The position numbers were made by a program, and so were the translations under genes. Below, one piece after another: positions 17,009 through 26,945 of a stretch of 64,000 nucleotides of DNA. The first letter of the stretch is position 1. Every line of letters begins with the position of its first letter. The stretch covers positions 2,046,001 to 2,110,000 of the forward strand of contig JAPLFG010000003.1 in NCBI GenBank assembly GCA_026390795.1, read 5' to 3'. The notes beneath the pieces were generated by a model. It ran no database searches, was not told the origin of the DNA, and worked only from the letters and a program-made list of their open reading frames with translations. This stretch comes from Ignavibacteriales bacterium (lineage in GTDB: Bacteria; Bacteroidota; Ignavibacteria; Ignavibacteriales; Melioribacteraceae).

Positions 17009-20000
17009 ATGTTACAGTTAATACTAAAAGATAGACTTCATAGACTTCAATTCGCAATTAAGAGAGCACTTGATAGTTCAAAAGAAAAAGAAATCCGGCT
17101 AAAAACGGAGATGTTATTGGCGGCTTCCGAAGTTCAGTATCGCCGTCTTTTTGAATCGATTAAAGAAGGAATACTTATTCTCAACATAGAAACTGGAAAG
17201 ATTATTGATGTCAATCCTTTTTTGATTGAGTTGCTCGGTTACTCAAAAGAAGAATTACTTGAAAAAGAGGTTTGGGAAATAAACTCCTTTAAAAATATAG
17301 TTGCTAACAAAGATAAATTTTTAGAACTACAGCAGAAAGAATATGTCCGTTATAAAAACTTACCTCTTGAAACATCCGATGGAAGAAAAATCAATGTTGA
17401 GTTCGTAAGCAATATATATTCGGTAAACTCTCACAAAGTAGTTCAATGTAATATTCGTGACATTACAGAGCGAAAGATAATCGAACAAAGGATTCAAGAT
17501 AATGAAAAGCTTTTTAGAGCAATCATTGATCAATCCCCAATCGCAATAGCACTACTGGACTTGCAAGGCCACCCGATCATATCAAATTTATCCTTATCTA
17601 ATATGGTCGGTTATAGTAATGATGAATTGTCCAAAATGAAGTTTACTGAATTCACATATCCGGAAGATGTTGATAAAGATATGAACCAATTTACTGATTT
17701 GATTGATGGAAAAATATCCAAGTACAGTATGGAAAAAAGATATGTTCATAAAAATGGAAATCTTGTTTGGGCTAATCTTTTTGTTGCAATGCTACGCGAT
17801 GAAAACGGAAATGGTCAAGAAATTATAGGAATGGCTGAAGACATTACTGAACGTAAACTTGCGGAAGAGGAACTGAAAGAATCACAGTTGCTCATCGAAA
17901 GGATTATCGACGCGATACCTGTGCGGGTATTCTGGAAGGATAAGAATCTCATTTACTTGGGTTGTAACGTGATATTTGCGCGCGATGCGGGATTTACCGA
18001 ACCAAAGGACGTAATCGGGAAAGATGATTACCAGATGGTGTGGCATGATCAGGCGGAATTGTATCGTAACGATGATCATCATGTCATCGAGAGCGGCTCT
18101 TCTATGCTTAACATCGAAGAGCCTTCGAAAACTCCTGAAGGGAACTTCATAGCACTTCTTACCAGCAAGGTACCTCTGCGAAGTTCTAAGGGAGAGATCA
18201 TCGGCATACTCGGAACGTATCTGGACATCACTGAGCGCAAACTAGCAGAAGAAAAAGCTAATAATCTCGCCGCAATAGTTGAATCGTCTGAAGACGCAAT
18301 AATAGGGAAAAATTTAGATGGAGTAATTACGAGTTGGAATAAAGGCGCAGAAAAAATTTATGGTTATACAGAAAATGAAATGATTGGGAAATCGATATCA
18401 TTACTGGTTCCACTTAAAAATAATAATGAGGTGCCGGTAATTCTTGAAAAATTGAAATTAGGTGAGATTATAGATCACTATGAAACAATACGAGAAAAAA
18501 AAGATGGGAAAGAAATTTATATGTCACTTTCCATCTCTCCTATCAAAGATCAGGAAGGTAAAATAATTGGAGCATCATCAATTGGACGCGACATTACAGA
18601 ACGCAAGCGGATTGAAGAGGAAATGAAGCTACTTATTAAGTTACAAGAATTTTTAATGAACATGTCCACCACATTTATTAATCTTCCTCTGGAAACAGTT
18701 GAATCAAATATTCAAGTTTCGCTAAAAGAATTAGGAAGTTTAGTTGATGCCGATAGAGTTTATATTATGAGTTACGACTTAGACAATAAAGTGGCCAGTG
18801 CTACTCATGAATGGTGTAATTTGGGTATCGAATCAATGTTCGCTAGTTTTCAAAAAATTCCTATTACTAACATTCCGGATTTAACACTAAAGACTCATTT
18901 GCGTGGTGAACAAGTGCTTATACAAGATGTCTCAACATTATCACCGGGAGAGCTGAGAGATTTTATTATGCGTATGGGACATAAAAGCTCTATAAGTATT
19001 CCCCTAATGAATGCAGACAACTGCTTAGGAGCAATCGGTTTTCATTGGATTAAAAAGCTACATACTTTTTCAGGTAACGAAAAGCGTCTCTTAATAGTGT
19101 TTGCGAACATGTTAGTGAATCTTCAACAACGCAAACGAACCGAAGAAGAATTGAACAAGTATAGAGATCATCTAGTGGATATGGTTGAAGAAAGAACCGC
19201 AGAACTCAAACAATCGCAGGAAACATTTAGAGCTCTTGCAGAAAACATAAAAGATGTTATAATCAGGGTCAACAAAAACTTTCAATTTTTATATATGAAC
19301 TCCGCTTTGCAAGATTTATTTGGTATAACTACAAGTCATTATATCGGCAAGTCACTTAGCGAGTTGAATTTCCCTAAAAATATTGTGAATGGATTTGAAA
19401 CATTAATAAAACAAGTATTCGATACCACACAAAGCCAACGTGTCGAATTTAAATTGCCAAATGGAATTTGGGCAGATTTGTTGGCTATGCCGGAATATGA
19501 TATAAATGGCAAAGTAGGCACTGTAATTATTTCAGCAAGAGATATAACCGAAATCAAAAAACTTCAGTTGGAAATTCAAGAAGCACTAAAGAAAGAAAAA
19601 GAACTGAACGAGTTAAAAAATAATTTTATCTCAATGGTTTCACATGAATTTAGAACCCCACTGACTACTGTATTATCTTCATCAGATTTTTTGGAATCAG
19701 CTATTGAAACGATGGATTCTCAAAAAAAATCAAAATACTTTAATAGAATTAGAAAAAATGTTGAGAACATGACATATATGTTGGAGGAAGTTTTGTTTTT
19801 AAACAAGATGGAAAGCGAAAAAATAAGTGTGAACAAAGAAGAAATATATTTGCATCAGTATTGTAAAGAAATATTCGAAGAAATAAGTGAGTCATTTCCA
19901 CAGATTAAATCAACACTGCATATAAAATTGGATAGGGATTATTTTAAAGTTGATTCTCGATTGTTAAGAAAGATTTTAGAAAATCTAATTTCAAATGCTT

Positions 20001-20281
20001 TCAAATATAACAATGAAAATGGGTCCGTTAATTTTAGAGTAAATTCATCAACCGATCGATTGCGATTTGAAATAGAAGATACTGGAATAGGTATCCCTGA
20101 AGAAGAAAAAACAAATGTTTATCAATCGTTCACACGAATGTCTAATTCTCAAAATATTAAAGGAAGCGGATTAGGATTAAGTATTACAAAAAAAACTGTT
20201 GATAAATTGGGAGGTGAAATTTCATTTACAAGTAAAGAAAAAGAGGGCACCACATTTATCGTTATAATTCCGATTAATTGA
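17009..20281 (+). CDS. Soluble multi-PAS/GAF sensor histidine kinase
   Basis: A 1090-residue cytoplasmic kinase without membrane segments. Residues 1-35 (ILKDRLHRLQFAIKRAL) match the tail and linker that follow a receiver domain in receiver-PAS kinases, so the gene has probably lost an N-terminal receiver. Then come PAS1 (about 43-160), PAS2 (167-285), PAS3 (291-411), PAS4 (419-537), GAF (545-712), a coiled coil and PAS5 (740-855). The HisKA H-box is SHEFRTPLTT with His879, followed by HATPase_c (NLISNAFKYN; DTGIGIP; GSGLGLSITKK). PAS3 (17881-18240) is about 47% G+C by my count against roughly one third around it, a sign of domain transfer. The LytTR regulator 40 bp downstream is the likely partner. 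Confidence 0.93.
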   Translation: MLQLILKDRLHRLQFAIKRALDSSKEKEIRLKTEMLLAASEVQYRRLFESIKEGILILNIETGKIIDVNPFLIELLGYSKEELLEKEVWEINSFKNIVANKDKFLELQQKEYVRYKNLPLETSDGRKINVEFVSNIYSVNSHKVVQCNIRDITERKIIEQRIQDNEKLFRAIIDQSPIAIALLDLQGHPIISNLSLSNMVGYSNDELSKMKFTEFTYPEDVDKDMNQFTDLIDGKISKYSMEKRYVHKNGNLVWANLFVAMLRDENGNGQEIIGMAEDITERKLAEEELKESQLLIERIIDAIPVRVFWKDKNLIYLGCNVIFARDAGFTEPKDVIGKDDYQMVWHDQAELYRNDDHHVIESGSSMLNIEEPSKTPEGNFIALLTSKVPLRSSKGEIIGILGTYLDITERKLAEEKANNLAAIVESSEDAIIGKNLDGVITSWNKGAEKIYGYTENEMIGKSISLLVPLKNNNEVPVILEKLKLGEIIDHYETIREKKDGKEIYMSLSISPIKDQEGKIIGASSIGRDITERKRIEEEMKLLIKLQEFLMNMSTTFINLPLETVESNIQVSLKELGSLVDADRVYIMSYDLDNKVASATHEWCNLGIESMFASFQKIPITNIPDLTLKTHLRGEQVLIQDVSTLSPGELRDFIMRMGHKSSISIPLMNADNCLGAIGFHWIKKLHTFSGNEKRLLIVFANMLVNLQQRKRTEEELNKYRDHLVDMVEERTAELKQSQETFRALAENIKDVIIRVNKNFQFLYMNSALQDLFGITTSHYIGKSLSELNFPKNIVNGFETLIKQVFDTTQSQRVEFKLPNGIWADLLAMPEYDINGKVGTVIISARDITEIKKLQLEIQEALKKEKELNELKNNFISMVSHEFRTPLTTVLSSSDFLESAIETMDSQKKSKYFNRIRKNVENMTYMLEEVLFLNKMESEKISVNKEEIYLHQYCKEIFEEISESFPQIKSTLHIKLDRDYFKVDSRLLRKILENLISNAFKYNNENGSVNFRVNSSTDRLRFEIEDTGIGIPEEEKTNVYQSFTRMSNSQNIKGSGLGLSITKKTVDKLGGEISFTSKEKEGTTFIVIIPIN

Positions 20282-20321
20282 AAAAAAATATATTTTGAGT
20301 CATTCAAAGCTGGTCCTATAA

Positions 20322-21074
20322 ATGTATAAATTACTTATTATTGAAGACGAAGAGGAAATATTAGATACCTTTAAAGATGTTTTTGAGCATGATGGTAATA
20401 TAACATATACGGCGTCTAACGGATTAGAAGGTCTAAAATTAGCTCTTGAACATACCCCAGATTTAATCTTGTGTGATATAACGATGCCGGTTTTGGACGG
20501 ATTTCAACTCAAGAAAAAATTAAAGGAAAACAAGAAGACACAAGATATACCATTTATATTTTTGACTGCTAAAACTGATATTAAGATTATGCGCGAGGGA
20601 ATGAAACTAGGTGCTGATGATTATATAGTAAAGCCGGTGTCAAATAAGGAACTTCAGAAGATTGTCTATGATCGTCTCCAGAGAATTCAGGAATTAAGCA
20701 CAAAGATTAGTAACAAAAACGAATTAACAAAATTGACTCCTGAAAGCAGAATTATTATAAATTACGGTAAAGCAAGTAAACTTGTTTCATTAAATGAAAT
20801 TCTTTTTATTGATGTAGTGGAACATTATTCCAACCTGAATCTGATTGATGGAAAAAAGACAGTTCAAAAAAAATCATTAAAAAGTTGGGAAGAAATTTTA
20901 CCTCCAGAAACATTTCTGAGGGTTCACCATAATACTATTGTTAATCTAAATCATATTGATAGAATTGAACCGTATTTTAACGGCGCTCTAGTTCTAAAAA
21001 TGAAATATAGTGGAAATACTATTATGTGTAGTAAACGCTATTCTCAAAAGATTAAAAGTATATTCAAGAAATAA
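20322..21074 (+). CDS. LytTR-family response regulator
   Basis: A 250-residue protein with a receiver domain (E8-D9 acidic pocket, phosphoacceptor D52 in LILCDITMP, FLTAKTD and DDYIVKPVS near the conserved Lys) and a LytTR DNA-binding domain (about 148-250) with SLNEILFIDVVEHYSNL, FLRVHHNTIVNLNHID and the basic C-terminal strand. It follows the PAS kinase by 40 bp and is presumably phosphorylated by it. LytTR proteins bind paired direct repeats, which I could not identify nearby. Confidence 0.93.
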   Translation: MYKLLIIEDEEEILDTFKDVFEHDGNITYTASNGLEGLKLALEHTPDLILCDITMPVLDGFQLKKKLKENKKTQDIPFIFLTAKTDIKIMREGMKLGADDYIVKPVSNKELQKIVYDRLQRIQELSTKISNKNELTKLTPESRIIINYGKASKLVSLNEILFIDVVEHYSNLNLIDGKKTVQKKSLKSWEEILPPETFLRVHHNTIVNLNHIDRIEPYFNGALVLKMKYSGNTIMCSKRYSQKIKSIFKK

Positions 21075-21204
21075 TTAGCCCCTTTTTAACCACACCACTT
21101 GGTGCTTAATACCTCCCACTTATTATAAAAACATCTCATTTAGGAATATTGAGTATAGAAATAGTATTTGATTACGACAATATGCATATAAAAAGAATAA
21201 TAAT

Positions 21205-22290
21205 ATGCAAAAAACAATTCTTGTTATAGAAGATGATATAGAACTCAGAGAAACAATCATAGATATTCTTCATGAGGCATCTTATACTGTTATTACAGCG
21301 GCTAATGGAGAAGAAGCCGTAAAACAATTACGGCAAAAAATACCAGACTTGATTATTTCCGATATAATAATGCCTAAAATGAATGGTTATGAATTATTTG
21401 AATATGTTCAAAACTCAAAAAGATATAAACAAGTACAGTTTGTATTTCTTACTGCCAAAAGCTCAAACCAGGATTTTAGAAAAGGAATGTCGATGGGTGC
21501 CGATGGTTATTTAACAAAACCATTCAAGTCGAGCGAACTACTAAAAATGATAGAAACGAGACTACATAAGAAAGAATATTTCGAGGAAATGTCTAGGGAT
21601 ATTAGAGAAATTATTGCTCTCTCTGTTCCGCACGAGTTAAGAACACCGTTGACACCAATTCTTGGTTACTCCGAAATGATGGTAGAATACTCTAAATCTA
21701 TATCACAGAAAGAGATTGAAGAAATGGGTCTTGCTATTCAGGAGAGTGCATTACGTCTTCGTACAACGATTGAAAAATTCATTCTCTTTTCAAATATACA
21801 ATACGAATTAGGTGAATTGTATGAGAATAGTATTCTTAAAAATAATTCGGTAAAAGAAATTACAGCGCGGGTTCTTAATGTGGTACATGAAGAAAAAAAA
21901 CATACCAAAAAGATGGTTAAAACGGAAATTGAAATTGATGAAAGCCCGTTAAAAATAGATGAATTTTATTTTGATGCATTAATGAAAGAATTGACTGAAA
22001 ATGCATTCAAATTTTCATTCCCGAATACTACAATAAAAGTATTAGGAAAAAACAAAACCGATTTGTACGAACTATCCTTTGAAAATATAGGTAAAGGATT
22101 TACAAAAGAACAAATAGAAAAGATTAACATTTTTAATAAACAATATGACAAAACTATGCCCGGAAGCGGACTGGGATTACCAATTGTAAAAAAAATTGTA
22201 GAATTCTTTGACGGCAATCTTAAAATTCAGTGCTTACCCGAAAGCGCTACAAGAGTAACGATTCAATTACCAATTGCCGATATAGAATGA
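21205..22290 (+). CDS. Receiver-histidine kinase hybrid
   Basis: A 361-residue protein with an N-terminal receiver (E9-D10-D11, phosphoacceptor D53 in IISDIIMPKMNG, TKPF at strand 5), a short dimerisation/phosphoacceptor segment with His143 in SVPHELRTPLTP, and a HATPase_c domain (ELTENAFKFS N-box; GSGLGLPIVKK G2). No sensor domain is present, so it takes input through the receiver from another kinase. It heads a run of small genes leading to two CheW-like genes and a chemoreceptor, so it may occupy the place a CheA would in a chemosensory pathway; this is inference. Confidence 0.9.
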   Translation: MQKTILVIEDDIELRETIIDILHEASYTVITAANGEEAVKQLRQKIPDLIISDIIMPKMNGYELFEYVQNSKRYKQVQFVFLTAKSSNQDFRKGMSMGADGYLTKPFKSSELLKMIETRLHKKEYFEEMSRDIREIIALSVPHELRTPLTPILGYSEMMVEYSKSISQKEIEEMGLAIQESALRLRTTIEKFILFSNIQYELGELYENSILKNNSVKEITARVLNVVHEEKKHTKKMVKTEIEIDESPLKIDEFYFDALMKELTENAFKFSFPNTTIKVLGKNKTDLYELSFENIGKGFTKEQIEKINIFNKQYDKTMPGSGLGLPIVKKIVEFFDGNLKIQCLPESATRVTIQLPIADIE

Positions 22291-22311
22291 TTTATATATG
22301 AGAGGTTAAAC

Positions 22312-22659
22312 ATGAAAAAGGGATTTAAAATATTTATCGGTTACAATGAAAAGAAAAATGAAGAAGATGCTGTACTGTCTTTGGAAATAGTGTTGATGTT
22401 TACATCTATGCTTCAGAAGCAATTAAATCTGCTAAATGAAAAATTGTTAACATGTATCAAAGAGGAAGAAAGTAACTACGAAAATATAACTCATACCTTA
22501 AATGTAATTGAGCATAATATCGATAGGATAAAACATACATTATTTTGCCTGGCTACCGGTGTAAGTATTTCAATTAAATCGTTTGAGAATTTGATTGAGG
22601 AAGTATCATCACATCAGCGAGTCGTTGAAAATATCTTGAAGAACCTTGGGAATAATTAA
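22312..22659 (+). CDS. Small helical hypothetical protein
   Basis: A 115-residue protein, mostly predicted helix (EIVLMFTSMLQKQLNLLNEK, NITHTLNVIEHNIDRIKHTL). There is no signal peptide or catalytic motif. GAGAGG precedes the ATG by a good distance. It lies between a receiver-kinase hybrid and a CheW-like gene and shares size and helical character with the product of 23126-23491, so the two may be paralogous helical-bundle partners of the CheW proteins. Function not recognised. Confidence 0.7.
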   Translation: MKKGFKIFIGYNEKKNEEDAVLSLEIVLMFTSMLQKQLNLLNEKLLTCIKEEESNYENITHTLNVIEHNIDRIKHTLFCLATGVSISIKSFENLIEEVSSHQRVVENILKNLGNN

Positions 22660-22697
22660 TCAATAAAAAAGATAAGAAAAATTAACATGAGGTTAGC

Positions 22698-23129
22698 GTG
22701 AAGAGAGAGGGGTTTTCAAAGAGCGAATCGAACGAACTTCTTCAACTAGTTAGTTTTGAATTAAATAGAGAAGAGTTCGGAATTGATATCCTTATGGTTC
22801 ATGAAATAATTAGGATGATTCAAATTACAAAAGTTCCTAACTCACCAGACTTTATTGAAGGCGTTGTAAATCTAAGAGGAAGAGTGATACCTGTAGTCAA
22901 TCTTCGAAGTAAACTCGGAATGCCCGAACTAAATAAAAAAATGATTGTACCATTTAATCAACTTCGCAACGAAGAATCTTTCAAAGCAGGATTGGGATTC
23001 GGACTGGCCATCGTTAAATCAATAATAGAATTATACTACGTCTTTCTAAACATAGAAATCCAAGAAGGAGTCAGGACAACAATTGAATTTGGAATTCCAT
23101 TAAGCAATAAACATGGAGAATCAAAATGA
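22698..23129 (+). pseudogene. CheW N-terminal half fused to end of a histidine-kinase ATPase domain (chimera)
   Basis: GTG start with GAGG upstream. Residues 10-85 (LLQLVSFELNREEFGIDILM, then NLRGRVIPVVNLRSKLGMP) match the first half of CheW and parallel the intact cheW at 23505. From about residue 94 the sequence changes to PFNQL (F-box) and GLGFGLAIVKSIIEL (G2 box), then TTIEFGIPL, the last third of a HATPase_c domain. Neither domain is complete, so the 143-residue product is probably non-functional as CheW or kinase, although the frame is open and ends in an ATGA overlap with the next gene. It looks like a deletion that joined a duplicated cheW to a lost kinase gene. Confidence 0.75.
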
Positions 23130-23491
23130 AAAACACATTAATTATTTCTTATGATTTTTTTAGAAAAGTTTTGAGTCTTGCCGAATACCTGGAGCATAGT
23201 TCACAAAGTTTAATTTGTCTGATCGGCGAATTAGAAAAAAATAATGCGTATGAAAAACATTCAATGAAAAATTTAAACAGTGAGCTATCCTCTCTCAATA
23301 ACAGAGCACATAAAATTAAAGAAGAACTTGTTTATGCCGCAGTCCATCAGGAAGGAGTTATGAGTAATGATGAACCATTCAAAAATAGTTTTAAAAAATT
23401 GTCCGAGGATTTCAAGAAAATAAACGCAATCTGCGAAGAAATTGCAGAACCAATTTATTTCATAAATGAAAAAGGCAAATTAACTAAATAA
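23126..23491 (+). CDS. Small helical hypothetical protein in chemosensory cluster
   Basis: A 121-residue, largely alpha-helical protein (LSLAEYLEHSSQSLICLIGELEKNN; NSELSSLNNRAHKIKEEL) without signal peptide or known motif. Its ATG overlaps the stop of the chimeric cheW (ATGA) and it is followed after 13 bp by the intact cheW, with AAGGAG between. Translational coupling suggests it works with the CheW/chemoreceptor complex. Not recognised. Confidence 0.7.
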   Translation: MKNTLIISYDFFRKVLSLAEYLEHSSQSLICLIGELEKNNAYEKHSMKNLNSELSSLNNRAHKIKEELVYAAVHQEGVMSNDEPFKNSFKKLSEDFKKINAICEEIAEPIYFINEKGKLTK

Positions 23492-23504
23492 GGAGAACTG
23501 TTAA

Positions 23505-23990
23505 ATGAGTAACGTAAATCAAAAGAAAGATGATTCCAACGAACTTCTCCAGCTTGTAAGTTTCAAGATTGGAAGCGAGGAATTTGGAGTCGACATTCTC
23601 AATGTTCAAGAAATCAACAAGATGACACAAATAACTAAAGTCCCTAATTCACCTGTGTTCGTTGAAGGCGTTATCAACTTGAGAGGAAGAGTCATTCCGG
23701 TTATTGATTTTAGAACCCGATTGAACATGGAGAAAAAGGAACACGATAAAGACACAAGAATCATTGTAGTAGAAATTGAGACAAGAACTATCGGGTTTAT
23801 AGTTGATTCTGTAAATGAAGTATTACGCATTCCGGTGAACATAACAGAAGCACCGCCTTCAATAGTAACAAGTGTAGATTCGGACTTCATTAAATCTGTC
23901 GGCAAACTTGACGACCGGCTTCTAATTCTTATTGATCTTGATAAAGTTTTACTTAAAGAAGAATCGGGACAATTACAGGTTGCGGTGTAA
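23505..23990 (+). CDS. cheW: CheW chemotaxis adaptor
   Basis: A 161-residue complete CheW: LLQLVSFKIGSEEFGVDIL, VPNSPVFVEGVINLRGRVIPVIDFRTRL, TRIIVVEIETRTIGFIVDSVNEVLRI and the C-terminal LDDRLLILIDLDKVL are in the family order, including the NLRGRVIPVIDFR interaction motif. CheW bridges chemoreceptors and the CheA kinase on two SH3-like lobes. It precedes a chemoreceptor gene; no cheA, cheY, cheB or cheR is in the window. Confidence 0.95.
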   Translation: MSNVNQKKDDSNELLQLVSFKIGSEEFGVDILNVQEINKMTQITKVPNSPVFVEGVINLRGRVIPVIDFRTRLNMEKKEHDKDTRIIVVEIETRTIGFIVDSVNEVLRIPVNITEAPPSIVTSVDSDFIKSVGKLDDRLLILIDLDKVLLKEESGQLQVAV

Positions 23991-23991
23991 G

Positions 23992-24777
23992 ATGAAACGC
24001 ATAAAAATCTACATATCGATTTTATTAATATCCTTGATTGCGAATACTAATCTATTCGGGCAAATAAGCGGAATATCAGGATCAAAGTTACTGGTGCCAC
24101 GTGCGAGTACAATATCTTTGGTTCATTTCGAATTTGAACCTTCGTTCTCCGTATTCAGCTCTCACGAGTGTTACAATATCAATGGCAGTACTGATAATCT
24201 TTCTAACCGCCATGTGGTATCTTCTTTATCCTTCAGAATCACTATGGGAGTTTTAGAAAATTTAGAATTCGGTACTTCATTCTCAACAGGACTTCAAGAT
24301 ATCTTCATAGGTACTAAATTTACCGCGGTCACAAATGAATACACTAATGTGGCACTTATTGTAGGGGGTTCTTTGCCGGCGGGTAATTTTTCCGACACAG
24401 CTCTCTCTTCAGATTATACGGCAAAATATTCCTACTCTGCGGGATTCATCGTTTCGCAAAAAATAAACGATAAATTTTCCGTTGATGGAATATTTACATA
24501 TTCAAAAATAAACGGCTCTTCGGATTTCAATCATCTTCTGAATTACGGATTAAGTTTTGGTCTCTTTATTAGCCAGAATTTTCAAGCCGTTGCAGAATTA
24601 AATGGTTTTACAACGTACGATAGAATATTTCATTCTAACAAAATTTCTGTTACACCCGGGTTCACTTATCAGTTTTCTCAAAACCTGCTAATTGTATTCG
24701 GAATGCAGAATGATATTCTTGGCAGGAACGAACTAAGCGGTACAAACTATGTAACGGCTTTTACAATGAGTTTTTAA
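23992..24777 (+). CDS. Outer-membrane beta-barrel protein
   Basis: A 261-residue protein with a signal peptide (MKRIKIYISILLISLIANTN, cleaved near LFGQ) and alternating amphipathic strands with many aromatic ends (VVSSLSFRITMGVL, FIGTKFTAVTNEYTNVALIVGGSL, and a terminal AFTMSF ending in Phe as in outer-membrane barrels). The ATG at 23992, one base after the cheW stop, is preferred over an in-frame ATG at 23932 that lies inside cheW and would bury the signal peptide. It sits between cheW and the receptor, an unusual place; it may supply an envelope component sensed by the receptor. Confidence 0.75.
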   Translation: MKRIKIYISILLISLIANTNLFGQISGISGSKLLVPRASTISLVHFEFEPSFSVFSSHECYNINGSTDNLSNRHVVSSLSFRITMGVLENLEFGTSFSTGLQDIFIGTKFTAVTNEYTNVALIVGGSLPAGNFSDTALSSDYTAKYSYSAGFIVSQKINDKFSVDGIFTYSKINGSSDFNHLLNYGLSFGLFISQNFQAVAELNGFTTYDRIFHSNKISVTPGFTYQFSQNLLIVFGMQNDILGRNELSGTNYVTAFTMSF

Positions 24778-24812
24778 TAAAACATTATTATTAAACAATA
24801 AGGAATACTAAA

Positions 24813-26936
24813 ATGAACTGGTTCAAGAATCTTAAAATCAAAGCAAAACTATTAGTTAGTTTTTTATTAGTATCATTTATTACCGGAGTTGTTGGATATA
24901 TCGGGGTATTGAAACTTAAACAAGCCGATGACAGCGACACATTTTTATACGAAAAAAATACAGTACCTATCGCAATTATTAGTGATCTTCGGACGGACTT
25001 TCAGAAACAGAGAGTGAATACACTTGAAGCAATTATTAATGCAAAAGATCCGGTAAAACAGGCTGAGGCAATTAAACAAATACAGGAAAGAGATGCGGCT
25101 ATTAAATTGAACATACCTGAATACGAAAAAACTTACATTGATGAAAACGATAAGAAACAATTTGAAGAATTCAAAGCGGCATGGAATGAGTACCTTCCTA
25201 AAAGAGAAGCATTAATAGCATTATCCAACCAGAATCAAGATCAAGCTCTCGCAAATCTTAGAGGTGATTTCGATGCATCCATAACAAAAGTACAAGATTT
25301 ACTGTATAAAATTAATGACCTCAACGGAAAATCTGCAAAAGAAAGATCGGATTCAAATACTGTTGAAGCGGATTCTGCATCAAGGACTATGATTATATTC
25401 ATGGTTGTTGGTGTTCTTTTAGCAGTCATAATCGGCTGGTTGCTTGCAGGTTATTTTTCAAAAGCTGTTAATAAGGTAAAAGATAGGATGAAACAGTTAG
25501 AGTCGGTTTGTATTACAAATCTTGGCAACGGGCTGATGGGAATGTCGAAAGGTAATCTTTCTCTGAAGGTGGAGAAAGCAACTAATAATTTGGAAGTTAA
25601 AACAAAAGATGAAATTGGAGAAATGACTGAAGTATTTAATTCCATGCTTTCAAAGGCACAAGCAGGTATCGATGCATACGAAGGTGTAAGAGCAAAGATT
25701 AACATGCTTACAGCAGAACTTCAGCAATTAATTGAAGATTCGAAAAATGGATTGCTTGATAACAGAGGCGATGTAACAAAATTCGAAGGTGCTTATAATG
25801 GCATAGTTAATGGAATGAATGAAATGCTTGACGCTGTAATTCTTCCTGTTCAAGACGGTGCCAAAGTTTTAGAAGTTATGGCAACCGGAGATTTTACTCA
25901 ACGAGTAACAGCAGAATACAAAGGCCAGCATAAAATGATAAAACAGAGCATCAATAATCTTGGAGATTCTGTTGGAAGTATATTGAGAGAAGTTAGTGAA
26001 GCAGTCCAAGCCACAGCAAGTGCAAGTAATCAAATCTCATCAAGTACAGAAGAGATGTCAGCAGGCGCTCAAGAGCAAAGTGCTCAAACAACTGAAGTTG
26101 CAGGTGCTGTTGAAGAGATGACAAAGACAATCTTTGAAACAACTAAGAATTCAGGACAGGCATCAGATGCTGCTAAAAATGCAGGTAATATTGCAAAAGA
26201 AGGCGGCAAAGTTGTCGGCGAGACAATTGATGGTATGAATAAAATTGCAGAAGTAGTTCAGAGATCGGCTGACACAGTTCAAGTATTAGGCAAGAGAAGT
26301 GATGAAATTGGTGAGATCGTTCAAGTGATTGATGATATAGCAGATCAAACTAATTTGTTGGCGTTGAATGCAGCCATAGAAGCCGCGCGCGCCGGTGAAC
26401 AAGGAAGAGGATTTGCAGTTGTTGCCGATGAAGTTAGAAAATTAGCAGAACGCACAACCAAAGCAACAAAAGAAATTGCTACAATGATTCGCCAAATTCA
26501 GAAAGACACAGAGGGCGCAGTTGTATCAATGCAACAAGGAACAGAAGAAGTAGAAAAAGGAAAAGCATTGGCTGAAAAAGCAGGTCAATCACTTAAAGAA
26601 ATTATTACCGGCGCTCAGGATGTAGTTGATATGTCTACACAAGTAGCAGCGGCAAGTGAAGAACAATCGAGCGCGGCTGAACAGATCAGTAAGAATATAG
26701 AATCGATAAGCAGTGTAACCCAACAAAGCGCAGCCGGCGTTCAACAGATAGCAAAAGCAGCGGAAGATCTAAATAGGTTGACTGATAATCTTCAAAATCT
26801 TGTTTCTCAGTTTAAAATAAATGAAAGCGATAATGTATTAAAGTCAAACTTCGAAGTAAAAAATATTAGTCATAAGGATAATGGTTCGCATACACAATTG
26901 GCAGTAAGAAAAAATGGAAAATTAATTCATTCTTAA
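24813..26936 (+). CDS. Methyl-accepting chemotaxis protein
   Basis: A 707-residue chemoreceptor. TM1 is at about residues 12-32, then a four-helix-bundle periplasmic domain (about 33-188; [17 protein letters not shown]), TM2 (about 190-213) and HAMP-type helices. The cytoplasmic signalling domain has the nearly invariant hairpin tip [21 protein letters not shown] near residue 515, flanked by methylation helices. The segment between TM2 and the tip is longer than in Tar/Tsr, leaving room for more than one HAMP unit. There is no C-terminal CheR-binding pentapeptide. An AAGGA precedes the ATG, and a strong hairpin terminator follows. With the adjacent cheW it forms the input of a chemosensory array whose kinase is encoded elsewhere. 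Confidence 0.95.
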   Translation: MNWFKNLKIKAKLLVSFLLVSFITGVVGYIGVLKLKQADDSDTFLYEKNTVPIAIISDLRTDFQKQRVNTLEAIINAKDPVKQAEAIKQIQERDAAIKLNIPEYEKTYIDENDKKQFEEFKAAWNEYLPKREALIALSNQNQDQALANLRGDFDASITKVQDLLYKINDLNGKSAKERSDSNTVEADSASRTMIIFMVVGVLLAVIIGWLLAGYFSKAVNKVKDRMKQLESVCITNLGNGLMGMSKGNLSLKVEKATNNLEVKTKDEIGEMTEVFNSMLSKAQAGIDAYEGVRAKINMLTAELQQLIEDSKNGLLDNRGDVTKFEGAYNGIVNGMNEMLDAVILPVQDGAKVLEVMATGDFTQRVTAEYKGQHKMIKQSINNLGDSVGSILREVSEAVQATASASNQISSSTEEMSAGAQEQSAQTTEVAGAVEEMTKTIFETTKNSGQASDAAKNAGNIAKEGGKVVGETIDGMNKIAEVVQRSADTVQVLGKRSDEIGEIVQVIDDIADQTNLLALNAAIEAARAGEQGRGFAVVADEVRKLAERTTKATKEIATMIRQIQKDTEGAVVSMQQGTEEVEKGKALAEKAGQSLKEIITGAQDVVDMSTQVAAASEEQSSAAEQISKNIESISSVTQQSAAGVQQIAKAAEDLNRLTDNLQNLVSQFKINESDNVLKSNFEVKNISHKDNGSHTQLAVRKNGKLIHS

Positions 26937-26945
26937 GTATTTCTT

